From contig NZ_VZPJ01000005.1 of the NCBI RefSeq assembly GCF_008801605.1, positions 372,001-436,000 of the forward strand: a stretch of DNA of 64,000 nucleotides. The letters are read 5' to 3'. Both the position numbers and the translations under genes were made by a program. A model generated the notes under the pieces. The model was not told the origin of the DNA. It saw nothing but the letters and a program-made list of their open reading frames with translations, and made no database searches. Positions 16,047-26,586 of the stretch are shown here, in pieces; the stretch's first letter is position 1; the number at the start of each line of letters is the position of its first letter. The stretch comes from Pseudomonas brassicacearum subsp. brassicacearum (GTDB lineage Bacteria; Pseudomonadota; Gammaproteobacteria; Pseudomonadales; Pseudomonadaceae).

Positions 16047-16808
16047 TCAGCTATCGAGCAACCGATAATGCACTGCCCTGACCACGGCCTGGACCCGGTT
16101 CCTGGCGCCGAGCTTATGCATTGCAGAAGTCAGGTGGAGGGTGATGGTGGCCAAGGAACGATTCAGTTGCCTGGCGATGTCCGCCGCCGTCAAGCCTTCA
16201 GCGGCCAATCTCAAGCACTCACGCTCGCGTTTGGTCAGGCGAACCGGGCATGCGCGGGCTTCCTTGCCGAGCAGCGGAAAAGCCGCCTCTTGCAGGGCAT
16301 GGGAAATCAGGCTGAAGTCGCCCAGCGTTTGCCGGACATCCTGCAGGGTGCTCCCCTTCGTATCGGCGCGCAGCCCGGTCAATGTCGCAAAGCCGCCTTT
16401 GGGCAAATGCATCGGCACCGTCACGCCGCAGGTCATGCGCGAATCCTGCAGGTAGCTCACGACCGGTGCATGACTCTGGCCGATGAACGGCTGCAGCACC
16501 GTGTCGGCCTCCGGTCGATAGGACCAGACAAAAGGAGATATGGCATTGATTGCCAGATGCTGGACGGGGTCGATCTGGTAATAACCTTCTTCACACCAGA
16601 GCGAGTGCCAATCACGGGGGGTATTGCGCAACTTCAGCACAGTCGGGGTGATCAGTGCCCCATCATGATCCAGTGGCACCGGACTGTAGTCGTACACCAA
16701 GGCTTCAAAGCCTAACGCCTGGACCATCCCCAGGGTGTTATCCATCTGTTCGTCCAGGCTCCTGCCAGACAAAAGACGGGTATTGAAGTCAGACAGCTTG
16801 GCCTGCAT
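16047..16808 (-). CDS. pipR: PipR-type LuxR solo regulator (plant-signal responsive)
   Basis: ATG 16808-16806 (MQAKLSDFNTRL) is preferred because GGGAG lies 8 nt upstream; an ATG at 16862 lacks a good site. The 253-aa protein has an N-terminal autoinducer-binding domain (about 15-165) and a C-terminal LuxR HTH (TKRERECLRLAAEGLTAADI, about 190-250). Of the six residues conserved in AHL sensors, Trp67, Asp80, Pro81 and Trp95 are kept, but the usual Tyr is Trp71 (DWHSLW), a change characteristic of plant-responsive solos such as OryR/PsoR. No luxI is nearby. The GM79 homologue responds to an ethanolamine-derived plant compound taken up by the adjacent transporter (known from literature). It probably activates pipA and aapA-F. 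Confidence 0.85.
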   Translation of the reverse strand: MQAKLSDFNTRLLSGRSLDEQMDNTLGMVQALGFEALVYDYSPVPLDHDGALITPTVLKLRNTPRDWHSLWCEEGYYQIDPVQHLAINAISPFVWSYRPEADTVLQPFIGQSHAPVVSYLQDSRMTCGVTVPMHLPKGGFATLTGLRADTKGSTLQDVRQTLGDFSLISHALQEAAFPLLGKEARACPVRLTKRERECLRLAAEGLTAADIARQLNRSLATITLHLTSAMHKLGARNRVQAVVRAVHYRLLDS

Positions 16809-16888
16809 CCATTCAGCTCCCTTATTAATTTCAATCCTGAAATCGTGCAAGTAGAATGCCACGCCTGAGCGAGGGAATGCCAGATCAA

Positions 16889-16908
16889 ACCTATAAGAAT
16901 TGCTAGCT
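16889..16908 (+). promoter_or_regulatory. lux-box-like element in the pipR-aapA intergenic region
   Basis: ACCTATAAGAATTGCTAGCT has the CT-N12-AG core and aligns with the pipA element. It overlaps a wider inverted repeat, CCTATAAG ... CTTATGGG (16890-16914). It lies about 60 bp upstream of the aapA start and about 80 bp upstream of pipR, so it could serve both. Confidence 0.5.
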
Positions 16909-16969
16909 TATGGGCGCGTAGCTTCCTCGGTAAGGTTTAGCCAACGGGCGGTACCTGAGCAGGAGAGCA

Positions 16970-17860
16970 ATGATGTGGCGTGAGATCGAGCCAGACCAGC
17001 GGTACGACGTGGAAGTCGATGGTCATCGTCTGGTGGCCTATGGCTTTGGCGACGGCGACGAGGTGCTGTTGTGCCTCAATGGCGGCCCGGGATTGCCTTG
17101 CGATTATCTGCGTGACAGCCATGGCTGGCTCAAGGAAAAGGGCTTGCGGGTCATCGCTTTCGATCAGTTGGGAACCGGCGCCTCGGCCAGGCCCACTGAC
17201 GAATCCCTGTGGGACATCACCCGTTATGTGGCGGAGGTAGAGACCGTCCGCCAAGCCCTCGACCTGGGCAAAGTGCACCTGCTGGGGCACTCCTGGGGTG
17301 GCTGGCTGGCGATCGAGTACGCCATTCATCATCCCCAAGCGCTGAAAACCCTGATCCTGGAAAATACCGCGGGCGATATCCCTCACCTGTCCCTGGAGCT
17401 GGAGCGTCTGCGGGCCGCCCTGGGCAGTGAGACCGTCGCGATGATGCAGCGCCATGAAGCCATGGGCACCCTGGATCATCCGCAATACCAGGCGGCCATC
17501 ACCCTGCTCAACTATCGCCATGTCTGCCGTCTGGACGAGTGGCCAGCGCCGGTGACACGTTCCCTGGGCGACTGGAACATGGGGCCCTACATGACCATGC
17601 AGGGCCCCAACGAATTTCTCTATACCGGCAATCTCAAGGACTGGAATCGCATCGAGCAGATGGCCAGCTTCGAAATGCCCGTGCTGATCACCACCGGTCA
17701 ACATGATGAACTGACGCCAGCCTGTGCAATGCGCATGAAAATGGCGCTCAAGGATGTACAACTGAATGTGTTCCCCAACAGCAGCCACATGCCGTTCTAC
17801 GAAGAGCCCCACGCCTATTTCCCAGTCCTGCTGGATTTTCTGCACCGCCACCGGAACTAG
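16970..17860 (+). CDS. aapA: Proline iminopeptidase-like alpha/beta hydrolase, first gene of the aap operon
   Basis: This 296-aa cytoplasmic hydrolase carries HGGPG-type motif NGGPG (37-41), nucleophile elbow GHSWGG (Ser108), Asp246 (GQHDELTP) and His273 (SSHMPF), so the catalytic triad is complete. Two adjacent ATGs (16970 and 16973) follow AGGAG; the second has the better spacing. It resembles PipA throughout, including the shared RHVCR and NEF/TEF segments, so the two are duplicates on either side of pipR. The next gene starts 3 bp after its stop. A likely job is cleaving small peptides or amide conjugates imported by AapB-F. Confidence 0.82.
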   Translation: MMWREIEPDQRYDVEVDGHRLVAYGFGDGDEVLLCLNGGPGLPCDYLRDSHGWLKEKGLRVIAFDQLGTGASARPTDESLWDITRYVAEVETVRQALDLGKVHLLGHSWGGWLAIEYAIHHPQALKTLILENTAGDIPHLSLELERLRAALGSETVAMMQRHEAMGTLDHPQYQAAITLLNYRHVCRLDEWPAPVTRSLGDWNMGPYMTMQGPNEFLYTGNLKDWNRIEQMASFEMPVLITTGQHDELTPACAMRMKMALKDVQLNVFPNSSHMPFYEEPHAYFPVLLDFLHRHRN

Positions 17861-17863
17861 CCC

Positions 17864-18811
17864 ATGAACCTGGCGCGCTACCGTTTCATACTGTCGCGCC
17901 CGCTACAGCTATTGCCGGTGCTGTTTGGCATCAGCATGATCACCTTTGTGCTCGTGCGCTCAATCCCCGGCGACCCCGCCCGGGCCCTGCTGGGCTCGCG
18001 CAGCACGCCGGAGGCGCTGATCAGGATTCGTGCCCAGTACGGTCTCGACCAGCCCTTGTGGATGCAGTACTTCTACTTTCTCAAGAACCTGCTCAAAGGC
18101 GATCTCGGCCAATCGCTGCTCTACAAAGTCGATGCCTTGAAGCTGATCAGTACCCGCATTGAGCCTACCCTGTTCCTGGTGCTCGGCAGCGTACTGCTGG
18201 CACTGCTGATTGCCGTGCCACTGGCAACGGTGGCGGCGCGCAACAAGGGCGGCTGGCAGGATCACCTGATTCGCCTGTTCACCACGGCAGGGCTCGGCAT
18301 GCCGGCGTTCTGGCTAGGCATCATGTTGATCCTGCTGCTCAGTGTGCAGTTGGGGCTATTCCCGGTCTCAGGCTATGGACGTACGGGGTGGGACAAACTG
18401 CATCACATGGTCTTGCCGTGCCTGACCATTGCCTTGGCACTCTCCGCCGTTCTAGTGCGCAATCTGCGCGCCAGCATGCTCATGGAGCTACAAGCCGATC
18501 ATGCCACCGCCGCACGGGCCCGGGGCTTGTCCGAGCGGGCGATATTTCGTCGGCATGTGCTGCCCAACTCCCTGGTACCGGCGGTCAACCTGCTGGCGGT
18601 GAACATCGGCTGGTTGATCAGCGGCACGGTGGTCATCGAAAGTCTGTTTGCCATTCCCGGCATCGGCCAATTGCTGGTGCGCGGCATCTTTACCCGCGAC
18701 TACATGGTGGTCCAAGGCGTGGCCATGGTGCTGGCCCTCGCCACCGTCACGGTCAATTTCCTCGCCGATGTGCTGACTGTGATGATCGATCCGCGGGTGA
18801 ACATGCGATGA
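17864..18811 (+). CDS. aapB: Peptide ABC transporter permease, DppB/OppB type
   Basis: The 315-aa protein has an N-terminal membrane segment (residues 9-31, LPVLFGISMITFVLVRSIPGDPA), five further hydrophobic segments and the EAA loop RARGLSERAIFRRHVLPNSL that docks on the ATPase. It would form one half of the inner-membrane channel with the next gene. The stop overlaps the start of aapC by ATGA (18808-18811). The symbol is assigned by synteny with the GM79 aapA-F operon, from memory. Confidence 0.83.
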   Translation: MNLARYRFILSRPLQLLPVLFGISMITFVLVRSIPGDPARALLGSRSTPEALIRIRAQYGLDQPLWMQYFYFLKNLLKGDLGQSLLYKVDALKLISTRIEPTLFLVLGSVLLALLIAVPLATVAARNKGGWQDHLIRLFTTAGLGMPAFWLGIMLILLLSVQLGLFPVSGYGRTGWDKLHHMVLPCLTIALALSAVLVRNLRASMLMELQADHATAARARGLSERAIFRRHVLPNSLVPAVNLLAVNIGWLISGTVVIESLFAIPGIGQLLVRGIFTRDYMVVQGVAMVLALATVTVNFLADVLTVMIDPRVNMR

Positions 18812-19665
18812 GCGGCCAGGCCCTCAGTCCCACCTGGCGTCTTGCGCTGCGTTTGGGCTTGCGCAACCGGCGACTGGCCACCGTGCTGGGCCTGGCGATT
18901 CTGTTTGGCTGGCTGTTGCTCGCACTCTTCGCACCCTGGGTCGCGCCCTTCGATCCGATTGCCCAGAACACCGATATCCGCCTGCTGGGGCCGAGCCTGG
19001 CCCATCCGTTCGGCACGGACAATTTCGGCCGCGACGTTCTTTCCCGAGTGATCTGGGGCGCGCGCATCGACTTGCAGATTTCCGTGATCGGGGTGGTTTT
19101 CCCATTCTTGATCGGCACTTGCGTCGGCGCCTTGGCCGGCTATATCGGTGGCCGGTTCGACACGATCTGCATGCGCCTGATCGATATTATTCTGGCCTTC
19201 CCCTTCCTGGTGCTGATGTTGGCAATCATGGCCATCCTCGGCCCCGGCCTGGGCAGCTTTTATATTGCGATGGCTTTGGTGGGTTGGGTGTCCTATGCAC
19301 GGCTGATCCGTTCGCAGATTCTGGTACTCAAGGAAAGCGATTTCGCCTTGGCGGCGAAAAGCCTGGGCTTCGGTCATGGACGCATTCTGTTTCGGCACCT
19401 GTTGCCCAATGCCATGTTCGGTTCGATCGTGTTTTCCATGTCCGACGCGGTGCTGGTACTGCTCAATGGGGCGGCGGTCAGCTACCTCGGCCTGGGGGTC
19501 CAGCCACCCACCGCCGAGTGGGGCACGATGGTCGCCGAGGGCCAGAGTTTTATCACCAACGCCTGGTGGATCTGCACCTTCCCGGGACTGGCGATCGTCA
19601 CCCTGGCCATGGGCTTCAGTCTGCTGGCCGACGGTGTCGCCGAGCACCTCGGAGAGCGCCCATGA
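18808..19665 (+). CDS. aapC: Peptide ABC transporter permease, DppC/OppC type
   Basis: ATG 18808 (MSGQALSPTWRLALRLGLRNRRL) overlaps the aapB stop, so translation is coupled. The 285-aa protein has the OppC-type N-terminal helix, the loop with HPFGTDNFGRDVLSR typical of DppC permeases, and the EAA motif AAKSLGFGHGRILFRHLLPN. It pairs with AapB to make the pore. Its own stop overlaps the aapD start by ATGA. Confidence 0.83.
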   Translation: MSGQALSPTWRLALRLGLRNRRLATVLGLAILFGWLLLALFAPWVAPFDPIAQNTDIRLLGPSLAHPFGTDNFGRDVLSRVIWGARIDLQISVIGVVFPFLIGTCVGALAGYIGGRFDTICMRLIDIILAFPFLVLMLAIMAILGPGLGSFYIAMALVGWVSYARLIRSQILVLKESDFALAAKSLGFGHGRILFRHLLPNAMFGSIVFSMSDAVLVLLNGAAVSYLGLGVQPPTAEWGTMVAEGQSFITNAWWICTFPGLAIVTLAMGFSLLADGVAEHLGERP

Positions 19666-20648
19666 GCACACCGGTGTTGCACGTCGAGGACCTCAGCGTG
19701 ATCGCCGGCCACGGTGAGGGCGAAGTCACGCTGGTGGATCGTGTGTCATTTGACTTGGCCGAAGGCGAAATCCTCGGTCTGGTGGGTGAAAGCGGCTCAG
19801 GCAAGACGATGGCCTGCCGGGCCTTGATGCGCTTGCTGCCCTCTGCAAACCTCCGCGTCCAGGGCAAGGCCGTGCGCCTTGCCGGCGAGGACCTGCTGTC
19901 GCTGGATGAAGCCGACATGCGGGGCATACGGGGTCGGCGGCTGGGGATGATTTTTCAGAATCCCGGCAGTCATCTTGACCCGTTGATGCGTATCGGCGAA
20001 CAGATCGGCGAGGGCATACGCCTGCATCAGGGGGCGTCCAAACGTGAAGCACGGGCGAAGGCCATTGATGTGTTACGCCAGGTGGGCATTCCCGATCCGC
20101 TAAGGCGGGTCGACAGTTATCCCCATGAGTTTTCCGGTGGCATGCGACAACGCGCCATGATCGCCGTGGCGTTGGGTTGCAACCCCCAGGTGCTGATCGC
20201 CGATGAGCCGACCACCGCCCTGGATGTCACGGTACAGGCACAGATCCTGCGCCTGCTCCTGGATTTGCGCGACCAACGTGGGCTGTCAATCATCATGATC
20301 ACCCACGACCTGGGGATCGTCGCCCAGACTTGTGATTCCATCGCGGTGATGTACGCCGGTCGGCTCTGCGAGCACGGCACCAAGCTTGATCTGCTGGCTC
20401 ACCCACGACATCCCTATACGGCGGCCCTGATCGACTGCCAACCGGCGACCAGCGCCGGCCATGCCATGCTCAAGACCATCGCCGGCCAGCCTCCTCTGCT
20501 GGATGCGCTGCCCACCGGTTGTCGCTTCAATCCACGCTGCCTTCAGCAGGGCAGCCAGTGCACGCGGCTGTTGCCACAGATGCAAGACATGGCCGAGGCA
20601 CACCGGGTCGCCTGCCATTACCCGCTGCCGGTGGGAGCCTCGTCATGA
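19662..20648 (+). CDS. aapD: Peptide ABC transporter ATP-binding protein, DppD/OppD type
   Basis: ATG 19662 (MSTPVLHVEDLSVIAG) gives 328 residues. Walker A is GESGSGKT (42-49), the signature is FSGGMRQR and Walker B VLIADEPTTALD, all intact, with the OppD-family C-terminal extension (GCRFNPRC) whose cysteines may bind an iron-sulfur cluster or zinc in relatives. It energises import together with AapE. Both ends overlap neighbours by ATGA. Confidence 0.83.
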   Translation: MSTPVLHVEDLSVIAGHGEGEVTLVDRVSFDLAEGEILGLVGESGSGKTMACRALMRLLPSANLRVQGKAVRLAGEDLLSLDEADMRGIRGRRLGMIFQNPGSHLDPLMRIGEQIGEGIRLHQGASKREARAKAIDVLRQVGIPDPLRRVDSYPHEFSGGMRQRAMIAVALGCNPQVLIADEPTTALDVTVQAQILRLLLDLRDQRGLSIIMITHDLGIVAQTCDSIAVMYAGRLCEHGTKLDLLAHPRHPYTAALIDCQPATSAGHAMLKTIAGQPPLLDALPTGCRFNPRCLQQGSQCTRLLPQMQDMAEAHRVACHYPLPVGASS

Positions 20649-21616
20649 CCCTGTTGCACGTGAAGGATCTGCAGGTGCGCTTCGCCGCCCCTGGCAGCGG
20701 TCCGTTCGGGATCAACCGGCAATGGGTGAAAGCCGTCAACGGTGTGTCGCTGAGTCTGGCCACCGGGGAGGTGCTTGGGTTGGTGGGTGAGTCGGGCAGC
20801 GGCAAGAGCACCCTGGGTCGGGCCATCTTGCGCCTCACTGAGGTCAGCGCCGGACAAATCCTGTTCGATGGCGTCGATATGGCTCAAGGCAAGCGGATCG
20901 ACATCGAGCGACTGCGCCACGAAACCGCGATGATTTTCCAGGATCCTTATACCGCCCTCAATCCGCGAATGAGCATCGGCGACACCCTGGCTGAAGTGTT
21001 GCGAGTGCGCTGTGCGATTCCTGCACCGCTGATTCGCCAGCGGGTCGATGAACTGCTGAACCTGGTCGGCCTGCGACCGGAGCTGGCCCACCGCAAGCCA
21101 GGTTCATTGAGTGGCGGTCAATGCCAACGTGTGGGGATCGCTCGAGCACTGGCCATCGAGCCACGGTTGATCATCGCCGATGAATGCGTGGCCGCGCTGG
21201 ACGTTTCCATCCAGGGACAGATCATCAACCTGCTGCTGGAACTGCGACAGCGCATGAACCTGGCGATTCTGTTCATTGCTCACGACCTGGCAATCGTTCG
21301 GCGGTTATGTGATCGGGTCGCCGTGATGTACCTCGGCGAGATCGTCGAGCAAGGCCCCACGGAGGCCGTGTTCAGCAGCCCTCGGCATCCTTATACCGTC
21401 GCGCTGATCCAGTCCATTCCACACATCGACCCGACTCGACCGTTGCTGAGCGAACCCCTGCCTGGCGAGCCACCCAGCCCCCTGAACCTTCCATCCGGCT
21501 GCGCTTTTCACCCGCGCTGCCGGTATGCACAACCCATCTGCGCGAAAACGCCGCCCCCCAGCCATGACATCAATGGACATCGTTATAGCTGTGTGCTCGG
21601 AGAGCCATTGCTCTAA
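20645..21616 (+). CDS. aapE: Peptide ABC transporter ATP-binding protein, DppF/OppF type
   Basis: ATG 20645 (MTLLHVKDLQVRF) gives 323 residues. Walker A is GESGSGKST (48-56). The signature reads LSGGQCQR where most relatives have SGGQRQR, and Walker B reads IIADECVAALD where DEPVSALD is usual, so two otherwise very conserved positions carry Cys. The catalytic Asp-Glu pair and the H-loop (IAHDLAIVRRLCD) are kept, so activity is still expected. The C-terminal GCAFHPRC motif matches AapD. It is followed after 28 bp by the substrate-binding protein. Confidence 0.82.
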   Translation: MTLLHVKDLQVRFAAPGSGPFGINRQWVKAVNGVSLSLATGEVLGLVGESGSGKSTLGRAILRLTEVSAGQILFDGVDMAQGKRIDIERLRHETAMIFQDPYTALNPRMSIGDTLAEVLRVRCAIPAPLIRQRVDELLNLVGLRPELAHRKPGSLSGGQCQRVGIARALAIEPRLIIADECVAALDVSIQGQIINLLLELRQRMNLAILFIAHDLAIVRRLCDRVAVMYLGEIVEQGPTEAVFSSPRHPYTVALIQSIPHIDPTRPLLSEPLPGEPPSPLNLPSGCAFHPRCRYAQPICAKTPPPSHDINGHRYSCVLGEPLL

Positions 21617-21644
21617 AAAACATTCATCAATAGGGAGTTTGACC

Positions 21645-23159
21645 ATGCGATCGAAACATTTGAAGTTACTGACCGCCGCAACGTTGACCGTTTGCACACT
21701 GGCGGCCGGTGTCGCCCAGGCAGCAGGCGTGCTGACCATCGGTTGCCGTGAAGAAAGTACGACGTTCGACCCGATCAAAAGCGCGCAGAACCGTGATAAC
21801 TGGGTGTTCTCCAATGTCTACGACGTATTGGTGCGCGTCGACAACACCGGCACCAAGCTGGTACCGGGGCTGGCCGAAAGCTGGCACGTTTCCGACGATG
21901 GCCTGACCTATACCTTCAAACTACGCTCGGCCAAGTTCTCCGACGGCTCACCGATTACCGCCAGCGATGCAGCGTTCAGTCTGTTGCGCATTCGCGACAA
22001 CAAAGGGTCGCTGTGGAGCGACTCCTACAAGATTATCGACAAGGCCCAGGCACCCGACCCGCAGACACTGGTGGTGACACTCACGAGCCCTTCAGTGCCC
22101 TTCCTCGCGCAGCTGGCGTTGCCCAACGTCTCCATCCTGTCGCAAAAGGCCATGGAAAAAATGGGGGAGGAAGCCTATGCCCAGGACCCCGTCGCCTCTG
22201 GCGCCTTTATCGTCAAGGAGTGGCTACGCGGCGATCGCGTGGTGCTGGAGAAGAACCCCAACTTCTGGCAGGCCGACAAGGTGAGCCTGGATGGCGTGGA
22301 ATGGATCTCCATCCCCGATGACAATACGCGGATGTTGAAGGTACAGGCCGGTGAACTGGATTCGGCGATCTTCGTGCCCTTCTCGCGCGTCGAAACCCTG
22401 AAGAAAGATCCCAACCTGGTCGTACACATGGATCCCTCCACCCGCGAGGATCATCTGCTGATCAACCATGCGCACGGACTGCTGGGCAAGCCTGAAGTAC
22501 GCCAGGCCCTGGACCTTGCGATCAACAAAAAATCCCTGGTCGATACCGTGACATTCGGCCATGGCCAGGTGGCTTATTCCTACATTCCTAAAGGCGCGCT
22601 TTATCACAATGCCGATAATCTGCAGCGCCCGTACGATCCGGAAAAAGCCAAGAAAATGCTGGCGGATGCAGGCGCCTCAGGCCTGAAGCTCAACTATGTA
22701 GTCAATGCGGGCAATGAAGCCGACGAGCAGATCGCCGTGCTGGTCCAGCAACAGCTCGCAGCGGTCGGCGTGACAGCCACCTTGCAGAAAGTCGACCCAA
22801 CCCAGAGTTGGCAAATGCTGATCGACGGCGATTACGATCTGTCCGTGATGTACTGGACCAACGACATCCTCGACCCGGACCAGAAGACCACATTCGTGCT
22901 GGGACATGACACCAACATGAATTACATGACCCGCTACAAGAACGACAAGGTCAAGGATCTGGTCGCGGCCGCGCGGGTAGAAGTGGACCCGACCAAGCGC
23001 AAGCAGATGTATACCGATCTTCAGGTGATCGCCAAGCAGGACGTCAACTGGATCGATCTCTACTACAGCCCGTACATCAATATTTCGCGCAAGAACATCG
23101 AGCACTTCCAACAAAACCCACTGGGACGCTTCTCTCTTGAGGAAACAGTGAAGCGCTAG
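21645..23159 (+). CDS. aapF: Periplasmic substrate-binding protein of the Aap transporter (SBP_bac_5)
   Basis: ATG 21645 has GGGAG 7 nt upstream and opens with a Sec signal peptide (MRSKHLKLLTAATLTVCTLA, cleavage near VAQA-AG). The 504-aa protein is a DppA/OppA-type cluster C binding protein (GLAESWHVSDDGLTYTFKLR, ASGAFIVKEWLRGDRV). From memory, in GM79 AapF is required for response of PipR to the plant-derived inducer, so it probably sets ligand specificity. No clear terminator follows; the next gene faces it. Confidence 0.85.
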   Translation: MRSKHLKLLTAATLTVCTLAAGVAQAAGVLTIGCREESTTFDPIKSAQNRDNWVFSNVYDVLVRVDNTGTKLVPGLAESWHVSDDGLTYTFKLRSAKFSDGSPITASDAAFSLLRIRDNKGSLWSDSYKIIDKAQAPDPQTLVVTLTSPSVPFLAQLALPNVSILSQKAMEKMGEEAYAQDPVASGAFIVKEWLRGDRVVLEKNPNFWQADKVSLDGVEWISIPDDNTRMLKVQAGELDSAIFVPFSRVETLKKDPNLVVHMDPSTREDHLLINHAHGLLGKPEVRQALDLAINKKSLVDTVTFGHGQVAYSYIPKGALYHNADNLQRPYDPEKAKKMLADAGASGLKLNYVVNAGNEADEQIAVLVQQQLAAVGVTATLQKVDPTQSWQMLIDGDYDLSVMYWTNDILDPDQKTTFVLGHDTNMNYMTRYKNDKVKDLVAAARVEVDPTKRKQMYTDLQVIAKQDVNWIDLYYSPYINISRKNIEHFQQNPLGRFSLEETVKR

Positions 23160-23208
23160 CGAGTAGTGGCTTCATCCGAGTCGGATAGGGCCAGTGGCAA
23201 CGCCTTGA

Positions 23209-23826
23209 TCACGAATCGAGGCTTGCCACTTGATGGCCAAGCGACATCGGACGCTCCCCGGTCATCTCGCACAACAGCGCTGTGACGGCGTTCCCCTCAA
23301 CCGTGCCGTGCTCTTGCAGAAAGCCCGCCACGGCGCTGACAGCCGGCCAGTAACGGTGCACCAGGCAACTGCAGCGGGAGATGGCCTGGGATTGGGCGTC
23401 GAGCAATTTGCGCGGTGGCAGCAGGCTGATCAATTCGTGCCCCCGGTCCAGGTCTCCGCGGCCGCTGCCCCTGATCAACCGGTCGGACCGACGGTGCCGG
23501 TAGACTGCTTCGGCCACTGGCCCCGCGAAGCAATGGAGCAGGTCACGTTCAATGGCATCGACCATCGAGGGCAGGAATTCAGCGATCCCCGGGGCGTCGA
23601 ATGCCGGGCGCGGGACAAGATAGTCCGCTTCCACCCACCCTTCTGCGTATTGAGGGTTGCCGCGCAGGTCGAACAGAGGACCCGTGCAGGCTTCAGCCTT
23701 GGTACGCACGGTGATGCGTTTTATCGGTTGGCCGTTCCACCAGAAAGCCAGGGCATGACCGGCTTCGTGGAAGGCCGTGCTGCGCGGGCATTTGTTCATT
23801 ATTGGGTCCGTCACGGCAGGCGCCAT
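23209..23826 (-). CDS. Stand-alone M41-like (HEAGH) metalloprotease-domain protein
   Basis: The 205-aa protein carries HEAGHAL near its N-terminus (AFHEAGHALAFWW), the zinc and catalytic motif of FtsH-type peptidases. Further on come AGPVAEAVY and GRGDLDRGHELI, resembling the FtsH segment that supplies the third zinc ligand. There is no AAA ATPase domain and no membrane segment. Starts at 23826 (ATG, MAPAVTDPIM) or 23799 (ATG, MNKCPRSTAFHEAGH) are both possible. Partner and substrate are unknown. It is convergent with aapF and divergent from katG. Confidence 0.6.
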   Translation of the reverse strand: MAPAVTDPIMNKCPRSTAFHEAGHALAFWWNGQPIKRITVRTKAEACTGPLFDLRGNPQYAEGWVEADYLVPRPAFDAPGIAEFLPSMVDAIERDLLHCFAGPVAEAVYRHRRSDRLIRGSGRGDLDRGHELISLLPPRKLLDAQSQAISRCSCLVHRYWPAVSAVAGFLQEHGTVEGNAVTALLCEMTGERPMSLGHQVASLDS

Positions 23827-23919
23827 TCATATCATCTGCCTCGCCCCTTGGCTTCGATAAAAGATTATCCCTATCGACCGTTAATACTGCGCCTATTAGC
23901 TATCTGGCAAAGGAGGACT

Positions 23920-23935
23920 AGCCTGAATTCAGGCT
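23920..23935. repeat. Perfect 16-bp palindrome upstream of katG
   Basis: AGCCTGAATTCAGGCT is a perfect palindrome 235 bp upstream of the katG start, possibly an operator or a small hairpin. No regulator is assigned. Confidence 0.5.
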
Positions 23936-24119
23936 GGTGCAATCCGGCCCGTGAAACCTGACAAAGAGATACGAAGCGTTCAGAACCGTACTGGGCTTGC
24001 CGTGGGCCACCGAATGGGTAACCAGACATCTCCCGCGTTGCCGTGTGGCCGCACACGATCAGTTGAGCGAACTGTGAGCCCTGCGCCCTGTGTCATCTAT
24101 TTCGCCTGTCGCTATTCGA

Positions 24120-24133
24120 AGCCCGGCCGGGCT
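24120..24133. repeat. Perfect 14-bp GC palindrome in the katG leader
   Basis: AGCCCGGCCGGGCT lies 37 bp before the katG start and could fold in the 5' leader or bind a regulator. It ends in the same AGCC/GGCT as the palindrome 200 bp further upstream. Confidence 0.5.
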
Positions 24134-24163
24134 GGATAGCTGGATGAATACGACCAAAGGTAG

Positions 24164-26434
<2,271 letters not shown>

Positions 26435-26449
26435 GAAGAGTCCGCAGGC

Positions 26450-26477
26450 ATGAGGTCGTGCAGGGAGGCGACCTCAT
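26450..26477 (+). terminator. Terminator-like hairpin after katG
   Basis: ATGAGGTCG and CGACCTCAT form a perfect 9-bp stem with a 10-nt loop starting 16 nt after the katG stop, followed by AAACTTTTCTTC. The T-run is weak, so termination efficiency is uncertain. Confidence 0.6.
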
Positions 26478-26550
26478 AAACTTTTCTTCACCCCACGCCC
26501 CCGCGTGATTGGGTACAGTCGCCTCGCTCATTCAAGAAACTAAGGTTTTA

Positions 26551-26577
26551 GCCCGCTCTCCCAGCGGGCTTTTTTTT
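26551..26577 (+). terminator. Strong rho-independent terminator in the katG-PAP2 interval
   Basis: GCCCGCT, a 5-nt loop and AGCGGGC are followed by eight T residues on the plus strand. It lies about 115 bp after katG and faces the PAP2 gene, so it may be a second katG terminator or end a short independent transcript from 26478-26550. Confidence 0.75.
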
Positions 26578-26586
26578 GCCCTGCAT

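Noticed and set aside
18700..19671. Minus-strand ORF opposite aapC
   Set aside because: Composition is shadow-like and it lies fully inside a clear permease gene in a coupled operon.
23192..23230. AGTGGCAA ... TTGCCACT inverted repeat at the aapF/HEAGH gene ends as a terminator
   Set aside because: The spacer is over 20 bp, part of it is coding, and there is no T-run; possible but not supported.
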